Origin: an uncultured Alistipes sp.
GTDB taxonomy: Bacteria; Bacteroidota; Bacteroidia; Bacteroidales; Rikenellaceae
Direction of reading: 5' to 3'
Assembly: GCF_949296715.1 (NCBI RefSeq)
Contig: NZ_CASFQD010000056.1
Span: 1 to 42,992 of the forward strand
DNA: 42,992 nucleotides
Below the pieces are notes generated by a model that worked only from the letters and a program-made list of their open reading frames with translations, had not been told where the DNA came from and searched no databases. Position numbers and translations under genes: made by a program. Every line of letters starts with the position of its first letter. The stretch's first letter is position 1. Positions 32,927 through 42,003 of this stretch are shown here, one piece after another.

Positions 32927-34453
32927 TCAATGCTTGAAGTGGCGCTCGCCCGTGAACAGCATCGCGATGCCCTTCTCGTTGGCCTTGCGGATCGAATCCT
33001 CGTCACGGATCGAGCCGCCCGGCTGCACGATGGCCGTCACGCCGTACTCGGCGGCCAGCGCCACGCAGTCGTCGAAGGGGAAGAAGCCGTCCGACGCCAG
33101 CACCAGCTCCTCCGTAAAGCCCGCGGCACGCGCCTGCTTCAGGGCGATCTCGGCCGAGCCGATGCGGTTCATCTGTCCGGCGCCGACACCCAGCGTCCGG
33201 CCATCCTTCACCACGACGATGGCGTTCGACTTCACGTGCTTGACGATGTGCCAGCCGAACTCCAGATCGGCCAGCTGCCCGGCGGGCTGCCGCTCGGTCA
33301 CGCACATCGACGCCTCGACGTGCTTGGTCGTCAGGTCGAGGTCCTGCACCAGCAGGCCACCGTTGACGCTCACGTACTGCCGGCGGTCACTCTCGCCCGG
33401 CGTCATGTCGACCTCCAGCAGGCGCAGGTTCTTCTTCGTGCGGAGCACCTCGAGCGCCCCCTGCTCGAACTTCGGGGCCATGATGATCTCCAGGAAGATC
33501 GGCTTCATCAGCTCGGCCGCCTCGCGCGTCACGGGGCGGTTCGTCGCCACAATGCCGCCGAAGATCGAGACCTTGTCGGCCTCGTAGGCCTTCGTCCACG
33601 CCTCGACGACGTCGCGGCCCACGGCCGCACCGCAGGGGTTCATGTGCTTCAGTCCGACGCAGAACGGCTCGTCGAACTCGCGCACGATGCACAGCGCGGC
33701 ATTGGCGTCCTGGATGTTGTTGTACGAGAGCTCCTTGCCGTTGAGCTGGCGGGCAAAGGCCAGCGAATAGGGCACGGCATGCCCCTCGCGGTAGAACTTC
33801 GCGCTCTGGTGCGGGTTCTCGCCGTAGCGCAGCGTCTGCACGAGGTCGTACTCGAGGAAGAGCTTTTCATTGAGGCCCGCCTGCGTGCGCATCCAGCCCG
33901 CGATCATCATGTCGTACTCGGCCGTGTGCGTGTAGGCCTTGGCCGAGAGCTTCAACCGCGTGGCGCGCTCCGTATTGCCGCCCGCACGAATCTCGGCGAG
34001 CACCTGCGCATAGTCCGCCGGATCGCACACCACCGTCACGTCGGCCCAGTTCTTCGCCGCCGAACGCAGCATCGACGGACCGCCGATGTCGATGTTTTCG
34101 ATGGCGTCGGCCATCTCCACACCGGGCTTCGCGATGGTCTCGCGGAACGGATAGAGGTTCACGCACACCAGGTCGATGAACTCGATGCCGTTCTCGCGCA
34201 GCGCCCGCAGGTGCTCGGGATCGTCGCGCCGGGCCAGCAGGCCCCCGTGCACCTTCGGGTGCAGGGTCTTGACGCGGCCATCGCAGATTTCGGGGAATCC
34301 CGTCACGTCGCTGATGTTCAACACCTCCACGCCGCTCTCGCGCAGCAGCTTCATCGTGCCGCCCGTGGCGATCACCTCCCAGCCCGCCTCGCGCAGGCCC
34401 TTTGCAAAGTCAACGACACCCGTTTTGTCGCTGACGCTTATCAATGCTCGCAT
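32927..34453 (-). CDS. purH: Bifunctional AICAR formyltransferase / IMP cyclohydrolase
   Basis: A 508-residue enzyme catalysing the last two steps to IMP. The N-terminal IMP cyclohydrolase domain starts ALISVSDKTGVVDFAKGL and includes GRVKTLHPKVHGGLL and NIDIGGPSMLRSAAKN. The C-terminal formyltransferase domain includes LRYGENPHQSA, GLKHMNPCGAAVG and ATNRPVTREAAE, and ends GERHFKH. Length and motifs are typical. Its ATG lies inside the end of purN (13-base overlap), so the two are translationally coupled. A 143-base gap containing the 7-bp repeats separates it from purD, the longest gap in the cluster. Confidence 0.96.
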   Translation of the reverse strand: MRALISVSDKTGVVDFAKGLREAGWEVIATGGTMKLLRESGVEVLNISDVTGFPEICDGRVKTLHPKVHGGLLARRDDPEHLRALRENGIEFIDLVCVNLYPFRETIAKPGVEMADAIENIDIGGPSMLRSAAKNWADVTVVCDPADYAQVLAEIRAGGNTERATRLKLSAKAYTHTAEYDMMIAGWMRTQAGLNEKLFLEYDLVQTLRYGENPHQSAKFYREGHAVPYSLAFARQLNGKELSYNNIQDANAALCIVREFDEPFCVGLKHMNPCGAAVGRDVVEAWTKAYEADKVSIFGGIVATNRPVTREAAELMKPIFLEIIMAPKFEQGALEVLRTKKNLRLLEVDMTPGESDRRQYVSVNGGLLVQDLDLTTKHVEASMCVTERQPAGQLADLEFGWHIVKHVKSNAIVVVKDGRTLGVGAGQMNRIGSAEIALKQARAAGFTEELVLASDGFFPFDDCVALAAEYGVTAIVQPGGSIRDEDSIRKANEKGIAMLFTGERHFKH

Positions 34454-35058
34454 GTATCTGAATTTTTGTCGTTCGTTTTCCCGTTTTCGGAGCCGCCGTC
34501 CGCCAGCAGGCGGCCGATCGTCTCCACATAGAGCGGATGCTCGATCGCGTGCACCCGCCGTTCCAGCTCCGCAAGGTCCCCGTCCTCGTAGGCGAAGGCC
34601 CGCTGTGCGATGATGCGCCCGCCGTCGAGCGTCGCATCGACATAGTGGATCGTCACGCCGTAGACCTTGACGCCGTAGTCAAAGGCCTGCTCGATGGCAT
34701 GCGCCCCGCGGAAGGCCGGCAGCAGCGAGGGGTGGATGTTGATGATCCGCCCGCCGTAGGCGCCGAGCAGCCCGTCGCCCAGGATGCGCATGTAGCCCGC
34801 CAGGCAGACCAGCTCGACCCCCGCGGCATCGAGCCGCCGGACGATCTCCCGCTCGTAGTCCGCCTTCGAGGCGTACTCCTTCGCCGCGAAGACGAAGCTC
34901 TCGACGCCGTGCGCCGCAGCCCGCTCCACGACCCGGGCCCCGGGCCGGTCGCAGACCATCAGCACCACGCGCGCCGGCAGCTCGCCCCGCTCGCAGGCCG
35001 CAACAATGGCCTCGAAATTCGTCCCGTTGCCGCTGGCAAAGACCGCAAGACGCCGCAT
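34441..35058 (-). CDS. purN: Phosphoribosylglycinamide formyltransferase
   Basis: A 205-residue folate-dependent enzyme that formylates glycinamide ribonucleotide with 10-formyl-THF. FASGNGTNFEAI binds the phosphate. The catalytic residues are N107 and H109 in INIHPSLLPAFRG and D145 in YVDATLDGGRII. Length is normal, with a short polar tail (SENGKTNDKNSDTCEH) that results from the overlap with purH. It follows purM with a two-base gap. Confidence 0.95.
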   Translation of the reverse strand: MRRLAVFASGNGTNFEAIVAACERGELPARVVLMVCDRPGARVVERAAAHGVESFVFAAKEYASKADYEREIVRRLDAAGVELVCLAGYMRILGDGLLGAYGGRIINIHPSLLPAFRGAHAIEQAFDYGVKVYGVTIHYVDATLDGGRIIAQRAFAYEDGDLAELERRVHAIEHPLYVETIGRLLADGGSENGKTNDKNSDTCEH

Positions 35059-35060
35059 CG

Positions 35061-36086
35061 CTACCGGATTACGACACCCTCGGTGTCGGTGACACGTCCG
35101 ATGACGCTTGCGCGCTCGCCCTGCTCCCGAAGAATCTCAATGGCGCGGTCGGCCTCCGAAGCGTCGAGGGCGATGACCATGCCGATGCCCATGTTGAAGA
35201 TGTTGAACATCTCGCGGTGGGGCACCTTGCCGTACTTCTCCAGGAAGCGGAAGACGGGAAGAATCTCCCACGTCCCCTCCTCGATCTCCAGTCCCTGCCC
35301 GTCGTGCAGGATGCGCGGGATGTTCTCGTCGAAGCCGCCGCCCGTGATGTGGCTGATGCCGTGGACGTCGCACTGCCGGATCACTTCGAGCACCTGCTTC
35401 ACGTAGATCTTCGTCGGCGTGAGCAGCACCTCGCCCAGCAGTTTGTTCGACAGCTCGGGATAGCTGCGGTGCAGGTCGAAACAGTTGTCGGCGACGATCT
35501 TGCGCACGAGGCTGAAACCGTTGGAGTGGACGCCGCTCGAGGCGATGCCGACCAGCACGTCGCCCGCCTTGACCTTCGAGCCGTCGATGAGCTTCGACTT
35601 CTCGACCACGCCGACCGTGAAGCCCGCGATGTCGTACTCGCCCGCGGCATACATGCCCGGCATCTCGGCCGTCTCGCCGCCCACAAGCGCGCAGCCCGCC
35701 TGGCGGCACCCTTCGGCGACGCCCGCGACGATGGCCTCGATTTTCTGGGGTTCGTTGTGGCCCACAGCCACGTAGTCGAGGAACTCCAGCGGCTCGGCGC
35801 CCTGCGCCAGCACGTCGTTGACGCACATGGCCACGGCGTCGATGCCGATCGTGTCGTGCTTGTCCATCTCGAACGCCAGCTTGAGCTTCGTGCCCACGCC
35901 GTCCGTGCCGCTCACGAGCACCGGCTCCTTCACGCCGAGCGACGCAAGGTCGAACATGCCGCCGAAGGCGCCGATGTTGCCCATCACGCCCGGCCGTGCG
36001 GTCGAAGCCACATGCTTCTTGATGCGCCGCACCACTTCGTATCCGGCTTCGAGGTTCACGCCGGCCTTTTCATAAGATTGTGCCAT
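35061..36086 (-). CDS. purM: Phosphoribosylformylglycinamidine cyclo-ligase (AIR synthetase)
   Basis: A 341-residue ATP-dependent enzyme closing the imidazole ring to give aminoimidazole ribonucleotide. Signatures include SGTDGVGTKLKLAFEM, CVNDVLAQGAEPLEFLDY, VGGETAEMPGMY and ITGGGFDENIPRIL. It shares the PurM fold with PurL. The length is normal. It lies 30 bases after purF and two bases before purN in the purine transcript. Confidence 0.96.
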   Translation of the reverse strand: MAQSYEKAGVNLEAGYEVVRRIKKHVASTARPGVMGNIGAFGGMFDLASLGVKEPVLVSGTDGVGTKLKLAFEMDKHDTIGIDAVAMCVNDVLAQGAEPLEFLDYVAVGHNEPQKIEAIVAGVAEGCRQAGCALVGGETAEMPGMYAAGEYDIAGFTVGVVEKSKLIDGSKVKAGDVLVGIASSGVHSNGFSLVRKIVADNCFDLHRSYPELSNKLLGEVLLTPTKIYVKQVLEVIRQCDVHGISHITGGGFDENIPRILHDGQGLEIEEGTWEILPVFRFLEKYGKVPHREMFNIFNMGIGMVIALDASEADRAIEILREQGERASVIGRVTDTEGVVIR

Positions 36087-36116
36087 GAGGTATTCTTTTA
36101 GTCTGTTGGTTCGTAA

Positions 36117-37532
36117 TCATTTTTGCTGCTTGTTGGCCGTCTCCTTGGCCGAGTAGAGGTCCGTGGGATAGTGCCCCGTGAAGCAGGCCATGCAGAGCTC
36201 GCAGCGGCCGCCCGCCTGGAGCAGCGCCTCGGGGGCGAGGAACTCCAGCGAATCGGCGCCGATCTCCTCGCGCACCCCCTCGCGGTCCTTGCGGGCCGAG
36301 ATGAGCTCCTCGTAGGTCGAGGTGTCGACGCCGTAGAAGCAGGGGTTGGTCATCGGGGGGCTGGCGATGCGCACGTGCACCTCAGTGGCTCCCGCCTCCT
36401 TGAGCATCGTGACGATGCGCCGCGAGGTCGTGCCCCGCACGATCGAGTCGTCGACCAGCACCACGCGCTTGCCCCGCACGATGGTCCGCACGGCCGAGAG
36501 CTTCATCCTCACGCCCTTCTCGCGCAGCTCCTGCGACGGCTGGATGAAGGTGCGGCCGATGTACTTGTTCTTGATCAGACCCATCTCGTAGGGCAGGCCG
36601 CTCGCCTCGGCATAGCCCATCGCGGCGCTCAAGCTCGAGTCGGGCACGCCGACGACGATGTCCGCCTCGGCCGGGGCCTGCCGGTAGAGCAGCCGGCCCG
36701 ACTCCTTGCGGTAGGCGTGGACGTTGCACCCCTCGATGTCGCTGTCGGGACGGGCGAAATAGATGTACTCCATGGCGCACATCTCGTGGCGCTTGTACAT
36801 CGAGTAGTCGCGGCTGCGGATGCCCTGGTGGTCGATCGTGACGATCTCGCCCGGCTCGACGTCGCGCACGAACTCGGCACCCAGCACGTCGAAGGCGCAG
36901 GTCTCGCTCGAGACGACCCAGCCGTCGCCCAGCCGCCCGATCGACAGCGGGCGCAGCCCGTACTTGTCGCGGCAGGCGTAGATGCGGTTGGCCGTCATGA
37001 TGAGGAACGCAAAGGCGCCCTCGAGCATGTTCAGCGCATCGATGATCGAGAAGATGCGCGGCCGGTCGTGGCAGCGCGTCTCCTTCTTGATCAGGTGGGC
37101 CAGGATCTCGCTGTCGGAGGTCGACTGGAAGAGGCTGCCCCGGTTTTCGAGGTATTCGCGCAACAGCGCCGAGTTGACGATGTTGCCGTTGTGGGCCAGG
37201 GCGAAGTCGCCCGTGTTGTGGCGGAAAAGGAACGGCTGCACGTTCTCGATGCCGCCGCCTCCGGCCGTCGTGTAGCGCACGTGGCCGATGGCCATGCGGC
37301 CGCGGAGCGTCGCAAGCTTCGACTCGTCGAAGACCTCGGTCACCAGCCCGCTGCCCTTGATGCGGCGCAGCGTGCCGTCGTCGTCCACGGCCACGATACC
37401 GGCCCCCTCCTGTCCGCGGTGCTGCAGCGCGTGCAGTCCGTAGTAGGTCAGCGAGGCGGCATCCGGCACTCCGTAGATACCGAACACGCCGCACTCCTCA
37501 TGCAGTTCCCTGTCGTTGATCATCTCCATCAT
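36117..37532 (-). CDS. purF: Amidophosphoribosyltransferase
   Basis: A 471-residue enzyme making phosphoribosylamine from PRPP and glutamine, the committed step of purine synthesis. A short propeptide (residues 1-13) precedes the N-terminal nucleophile C14 in EECGVFGIYG. The glutaminase domain has HVRYTTAGG and AHNGNIVNS. The PRPP loop is VVLVDDSIVRGTTS (357-370). Cysteines C252, C398, C447 and C450 (CMACFTG) fit the 4Fe-4S cluster ligands of the Bacillus-type enzyme, implying oxygen sensitivity. ATG codons at 37532 and 37529 are both possible. It starts one base after the purC stop codon. Confidence 0.96.
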   Translation of the reverse strand: MMEMINDRELHEECGVFGIYGVPDAASLTYYGLHALQHRGQEGAGIVAVDDDGTLRRIKGSGLVTEVFDESKLATLRGRMAIGHVRYTTAGGGGIENVQPFLFRHNTGDFALAHNGNIVNSALLREYLENRGSLFQSTSDSEILAHLIKKETRCHDRPRIFSIIDALNMLEGAFAFLIMTANRIYACRDKYGLRPLSIGRLGDGWVVSSETCAFDVLGAEFVRDVEPGEIVTIDHQGIRSRDYSMYKRHEMCAMEYIYFARPDSDIEGCNVHAYRKESGRLLYRQAPAEADIVVGVPDSSLSAAMGYAEASGLPYEMGLIKNKYIGRTFIQPSQELREKGVRMKLSAVRTIVRGKRVVLVDDSIVRGTTSRRIVTMLKEAGATEVHVRIASPPMTNPCFYGVDTSTYEELISARKDREGVREEIGADSLEFLAPEALLQAGGRCELCMACFTGHYPTDLYSAKETANKQQK

Positions 37533-37533
37533 C

Positions 37534-38250
37534 TTATCCGACTACTTTTTTCAAACGGGCCAGAATCTCCTCGTAAGCCTCGCGCACGCGGCCCAGATCG
37601 CGGCGGAACCGGTCCTTGTCCAGTCTTTCGTTCGTTGTCATGTCCCACAGGCGGCATGTGTCGGGCGACACCTCGTCGGCGAGGATGATCTCGCCTTCCG
37701 GCGTGCGGCCGAACTCGATCTTGAAATCCACGAGCTTGATGTTCATCTTCGCGAAGAGCGCCTTGAGCACCTCGTTGATGCGCGACGTCATGGCGTAGAT
37801 CAGTTCCAGCTCGTCGTAGGTCACGAGCCCCAGCGCCACGGCGTGGTGGTCGTTGATGAGCGGATCGCCCAGTTCGTCGCGCTTGTAGCAGATGTCGTAG
37901 ATCGTGTTCGCGGGCTGCGTCCCCTCCTCGATGCCGAGGCGCTGCGCCATCGACCCGGCGATGACGTTGCGCACGATCACCTCGAGCGGGATGATCGTCA
38001 CGCGGCGGCACAGCAGGTCGCGGTCGTTGAGCGTCTCAAGGTAATGGGTCCTGATGCCTGCCTTGTGCAGCTCGCCGAAGACAAGCGTCGAGATGGCGTT
38101 GTTCAGCACGCCCTTGTTCTCGATCGTGGCTTTCTTGATGTTGTTGAACGCCGTCGCCGCATCCGTATAGCGGATGATGATCTTCCCGGGATCGTCCGTC
38201 GCAAACACCTGCTTTGCCTTGCCCTCGTAGAGCATTTCAAGCTGTTCCAT
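37534..38250 (-). CDS. purC: SAICAR synthetase
   Basis: A 238-residue ATP-dependent ligase joining CAIR and aspartate. It begins MEQLEMLYEGKAKQVF, the usual PurC start, and shows VLNNAISTLVFGEL, IPLEVIVRNVIAGSM, LINDHHAVALGLV, LVDFKIEFGR and LADEVSPDTCRLWD. The length is that of the short bacterial type. It lies 33 bases after purL and one base before purF. Confidence 0.96.
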   Translation of the reverse strand: MEQLEMLYEGKAKQVFATDDPGKIIIRYTDAATAFNNIKKATIENKGVLNNAISTLVFGELHKAGIRTHYLETLNDRDLLCRRVTIIPLEVIVRNVIAGSMAQRLGIEEGTQPANTIYDICYKRDELGDPLINDHHAVALGLVTYDELELIYAMTSRINEVLKALFAKMNIKLVDFKIEFGRTPEGEIILADEVSPDTCRLWDMTTNERLDKDRFRRDLGRVREAYEEILARLKKVVG

Positions 38251-38283
38251 GTCCTTTGCGTATGTTGTTTTTCCGTTGTTTCG

Positions 38284-41200
38284 TTACTTCTTTCTGAAAT
38301 AGGCCACCGCATTCTCGAAGAGCGGCTGGCGCTTCTCGCCGGCGATGTTCCTGAAGAGGTTTTCCTCGTAACGCTCCGTATGGCCCATCTTGCCGAGGAT
38401 GCGGCCGTCGGGCGAGATGATGCCCTCGATGGCGTAGGAGGACCCGTTGGGGTTGCACGGCGCCTCGGCCGTGGGTTCGCCGTCCGGACCCGCGTACTGG
38501 AAGGCCACCTGCCCGTTCTCGAACAACTTGCGGGCCAACTCCTCGCTCACGACGAACTTGCCCTCGCCGTGGCTCACGGCGATCGAGTGGATGTCGCCCA
38601 CGTGGAATCCGGCGAGCCACGGCGAAGCCGTCGTCGCCACGCGCGTCGAGACGATCTGCGAGATGTGGCGGTTGATGTCGTTGCGGAAGAGCGTCGGCGA
38701 CTCCTTCGTGACCATGCCCAGCCGTCCGTAGGGCAGCAGACCCGACTTGACCAGCGCCTGGAAGCCGTTGCAGATGCCCAGAATCAGGCCGCCGCGGTCC
38801 AGCAATGCGTGGATTTCATCGCGGATATCCTTGTTGTTCAATACATTGACAATGAATTTGGCACTGCCGTCGGGTTCGTCGCCCGCCGAGAAGCCGCCGC
38901 TCAACACGAAGATGTGGGCCTGGCGTATCTGCTCCTTCATCCCGGCGATCGAACGCAGGATGTCGTCGCCCGCAAGGTTGCAGAGCACGCCCATGCGCAC
39001 CTCGGCACCGGCGCGGCGGAAGGCCTTGGCCGTGTCGTAGTCGCAGTTCGTACCGGGGAAGACCGGCAGGAAGACCACCGGATGCTCGACCGCCTCGCCC
39101 GGGTAGACGATCCGTTTCGGCGCGGGGTTCGAGGTCATGACCGTGGCGTCGTTGCGCCCCTTGTCGGGATAGACCGTCGCGAAGCGCTCCGTATTGGCGC
39201 GGTAGAGTTCCCCGAGCGGCATGCGCTCGCCGCGGACCGTGAGGGCCTCGTCCGCCACGGTGAAGCCGACGAGCTCGGCGCGCGGGAACTCGAGCGTCCC
39301 CTCGCACTCGACCAGAATCGAGCCGTAGGCATATTCGTAGAGCCGCGCCTCCTCGATCCCGGTCTCCACGCCGATGCCGTTGCCGAAGGCCATCTTCGCC
39401 AGACCCTCGGCCACGCCGCCGAAGCCGACGGACCACGCCGCGAGCACCTTGCCCGAGGCGATGGCGTCGCTCACGAAGGCGAAATTCTCCTTCAGCTGCG
39501 CCGTGTCGGGCATGTAGTTCTCCAGCGGCGTATGGCGCACGAGGTAGATGCGGTGCCCGGCCCCCTTCAGGTCGGTCGAGATCACCCGGCGGGCGTCGAC
39601 CGTCGTGATGCCGAAGGCCATCAGCATGGGCGGAACGTTGATGTGCTGGAAGGTGCCCGACATCGAGTCCTTGCCGCCGATCGACGGCAGGCCCAGTTCG
39701 ACCTGCATCTTCAGCGCCCCGAGCAGCGCGCTCAAGGGCTTGCCCCACGACTCCGCGTTGCGGGTCATGCGCTCGAAATACTCCTGGTAGGAGTAGCGCA
39801 TGCGCTCGTAGCGGCCGCCCGCCGCGACGACCTTCGCCGCAGCCTCCACGACGGCATAGGCCGCGCCGTGGTAGGGGCTCCACTTCGCCAGGAAGGGGTT
39901 GTAGCCGAAGGCCATGATGCTGGCCGTGTCGGTATATCCGTCGACGGGGAGCTTCTGCACCGAGACCTGCGTCTCGCTGCGCTGCGTGCGCCCGCCGAAG
40001 GGCATGAGGACCGTCGAACGGCCGATCGTGGAGTCGAACATCTCGATCAGCCCCCGCTGCGAGAGGACATTGTTGTCACGCAGGTTGGCCTCGAAACGCT
40101 CGCGCAGCGTCGCGCCCGGCAGCTCCCGCACGAAGGGATTGCGCTCGGCGACGGCGGCGACACGCGCCTCGGCGTAGTGCTTCGCCCCGGCGCTGTCGAT
40201 GAACGTGCGGCGCAGGTCGACGACCTTGCGCTCGCCGTTGAACATCCGCATGCGGCCCGTGTCGGTCACGTCGGCCACCTCGACCGCCTCGATGTTCTCC
40301 TCGCGGCAGTAGCGCATGAACTCGTCGACATCGCGCGCCTCGACCACCACGGCCATGCGCTCCTGCGACTCGCTGATGGCCAGCTCCGTGGAGTTCAGGC
40401 CGCTGTATTTCGTCTTCACGCGGTCGAGGTAGATGTCCAGCGAATCGGCCAGCTCGCCGATGGCCACGCTGACGCCTCCCGCGCCAAAGTCGTTCGATTT
40501 CTTGATCAGGCGCGTCACCTCCGGACGGCGGAACAGCCGCTCGAGCTTGCGCTCCTCGGGGGCGTTGCCCTTCTGCACCTCGCTGCCGCACGTCTCGAGC
40601 GAGCGGGCGTCGTGCTCCTTCGACGAGCCCGTGGCGCCGCCGATGCCGTCGCGGCCCGTGCGGCCGCCCAGCATGATGATCCGGTCGCCCGGCACGGGAC
40701 GCTCGCGCCGCACGTTCGAGGCCTTCACGGCCCCGACCACGGCGCCGACCTCCAACCGCTTGGCCACATAGTCGTCGTGATAGATCTCGCGCACGTGCGT
40801 CGTGGCCAGACCGATCTGGTTGCCGTAGCTCGAGTAGCCCGCCGCGGCCTTCTTCGAGATGACGCTCTGCGGCAGCTTGCCCGGGAGCGTGTCGCTCACC
40901 TTCTGGTAGATGTTGCCCGCACCCGTCACGCGCATCGCCTGGTAGACGTAGCTGCGGCCCGACAGCGGGTCGCGGATCGCACCGCCCAGGCAGGTCGAGG
41001 CGCCGCCGAAGGGTTCGATCTCCGTCGGGTGGTTGTGCGTCTCGTTCTTGAACTGCAGGAGCCACCGCTCCGTCCGGCCGTCGACATCCACGTCGACATA
41101 GACCGAGCAGGCGTTGTTCTCGTCCGAGACCTCCAGGTCGTCGAGCAGCCCCTGCCGGCGCAGGTAGCGCGCGCCGATCGTCGCCATGTCCATCAGGCAG

Positions 41201-41988
41201 ATGCTCTTGTGCTCGCGCCCCAGCTCGCGCCGCATGCGCAGGTAGAGGGCCAGCGAACCCTCGATCTCCTCCTTGAGGAAGGACTCCTCGACGGTGATGC
41301 CCTCGAGTTCGGTCGTGAAGGTCGTATGGCGGCAGTGGTCGCTCCAGTAGGTATCCAGAATCCGCAGCTCCGTCTCGACGGGGTCGCGCCCCTCCTCGCG
41401 GAAATAACGCACCACCTCGCGCAGGTCGTCGGCATTCATCGCCAGCCCGTACTGCTTGCAGAAGGGCTCCAGCGCCGCGTCGTCCATCTCACGGAACCCG
41501 TCGAGCACCTGCACGCGCTTCACCTCGGCCTGCTCCATGTCGGAGAGCACCGAAAGGTCCTTCTCGCGCGACTCGACGGCGTTGATGTAGTAGTGGCGGA
41601 TGCGGTCCAGCTCCTCGTCGGTCACCGAGCCGTCGAAGACGAGCAGGCGCGACGAGCGGATGCGCACGTCGGCCGCGGGGTCGATCAGCCGCACGCAGTC
41701 GACGGCCGAGGCGGCCCGCTGGTCGAACTGGCCCGGGAGGAACTCCACGGCCAGGTGGCGGCAGCCCGCAAGGTCGCACGTGTCGCTCACCGTGTCGGTC
41801 ACCACCTCGCCGAAGACGGCATAGCGGCTCTTCTCGAGCAGTTCGGGCGTGAAGCCGAACAGGTCGTAGACGCAGAGCAGCCGCAGGCTCCCGAGGTGCA
41901 GGTTCAGGTTGGCGTTCAACTCGCGGCGCAGGCTCTCGGCCTCGACGCGGAAACGGGGTTGTTTTTCAACGAAAATACGGTAGTTCAT
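38284..41988 (-). CDS. purL: Phosphoribosylformylglycinamidine synthase (large single-chain)
   Basis: A 1234-residue enzyme converting FGAR to FGAM with ATP and glutamine. It is the long form that carries linker, two PurM-like halves and a C-terminal glutaminase in one chain, as in Proteobacteria, rather than the PurS/PurL/PurQ split form. YWSDHCRHTTF and KNETHNHPTEIEPFGGA lie in the N-terminal half; ALKMQVELGLPSIGGKDSM is in the second. The glutaminase triad is C1073 (GICNGFQ), H1203 and E1205 (GHTERYEE). Fifteen bases separate its start from the purK stop codon. Confidence 0.97.
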   Translation of the reverse strand: MNYRIFVEKQPRFRVEAESLRRELNANLNLHLGSLRLLCVYDLFGFTPELLEKSRYAVFGEVVTDTVSDTCDLAGCRHLAVEFLPGQFDQRAASAVDCVRLIDPAADVRIRSSRLLVFDGSVTDEELDRIRHYYINAVESREKDLSVLSDMEQAEVKRVQVLDGFREMDDAALEPFCKQYGLAMNADDLREVVRYFREEGRDPVETELRILDTYWSDHCRHTTFTTELEGITVEESFLKEEIEGSLALYLRMRRELGREHKSICLMDMATIGARYLRRQGLLDDLEVSDENNACSVYVDVDVDGRTERWLLQFKNETHNHPTEIEPFGGASTCLGGAIRDPLSGRSYVYQAMRVTGAGNIYQKVSDTLPGKLPQSVISKKAAAGYSSYGNQIGLATTHVREIYHDDYVAKRLEVGAVVGAVKASNVRRERPVPGDRIIMLGGRTGRDGIGGATGSSKEHDARSLETCGSEVQKGNAPEERKLERLFRRPEVTRLIKKSNDFGAGGVSVAIGELADSLDIYLDRVKTKYSGLNSTELAISESQERMAVVVEARDVDEFMRYCREENIEAVEVADVTDTGRMRMFNGERKVVDLRRTFIDSAGAKHYAEARVAAVAERNPFVRELPGATLRERFEANLRDNNVLSQRGLIEMFDSTIGRSTVLMPFGGRTQRSETQVSVQKLPVDGYTDTASIMAFGYNPFLAKWSPYHGAAYAVVEAAAKVVAAGGRYERMRYSYQEYFERMTRNAESWGKPLSALLGALKMQVELGLPSIGGKDSMSGTFQHINVPPMLMAFGITTVDARRVISTDLKGAGHRIYLVRHTPLENYMPDTAQLKENFAFVSDAIASGKVLAAWSVGFGGVAEGLAKMAFGNGIGVETGIEEARLYEYAYGSILVECEGTLEFPRAELVGFTVADEALTVRGERMPLGELYRANTERFATVYPDKGRNDATVMTSNPAPKRIVYPGEAVEHPVVFLPVFPGTNCDYDTAKAFRRAGAEVRMGVLCNLAGDDILRSIAGMKEQIRQAHIFVLSGGFSAGDEPDGSAKFIVNVLNNKDIRDEIHALLDRGGLILGICNGFQALVKSGLLPYGRLGMVTKESPTLFRNDINRHISQIVSTRVATTASPWLAGFHVGDIHSIAVSHGEGKFVVSEELARKLFENGQVAFQYAGPDGEPTAEAPCNPNGSSYAIEGIISPDGRILGKMGHTERYEENLFRNIAGEKRQPLFENAVAYFRKK

Positions 41989-42003
41989 ATACGGTGTTTA
42001 CGC

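Noticed and set aside
32784..32930. Longer N-terminus for PurD encoded by the 7-bp repeats
   Set aside because: The extension would encode a Phe/Ser/Thr string absent from PurD proteins, and the conserved start MDVLVIGSGG is immediately downstream.
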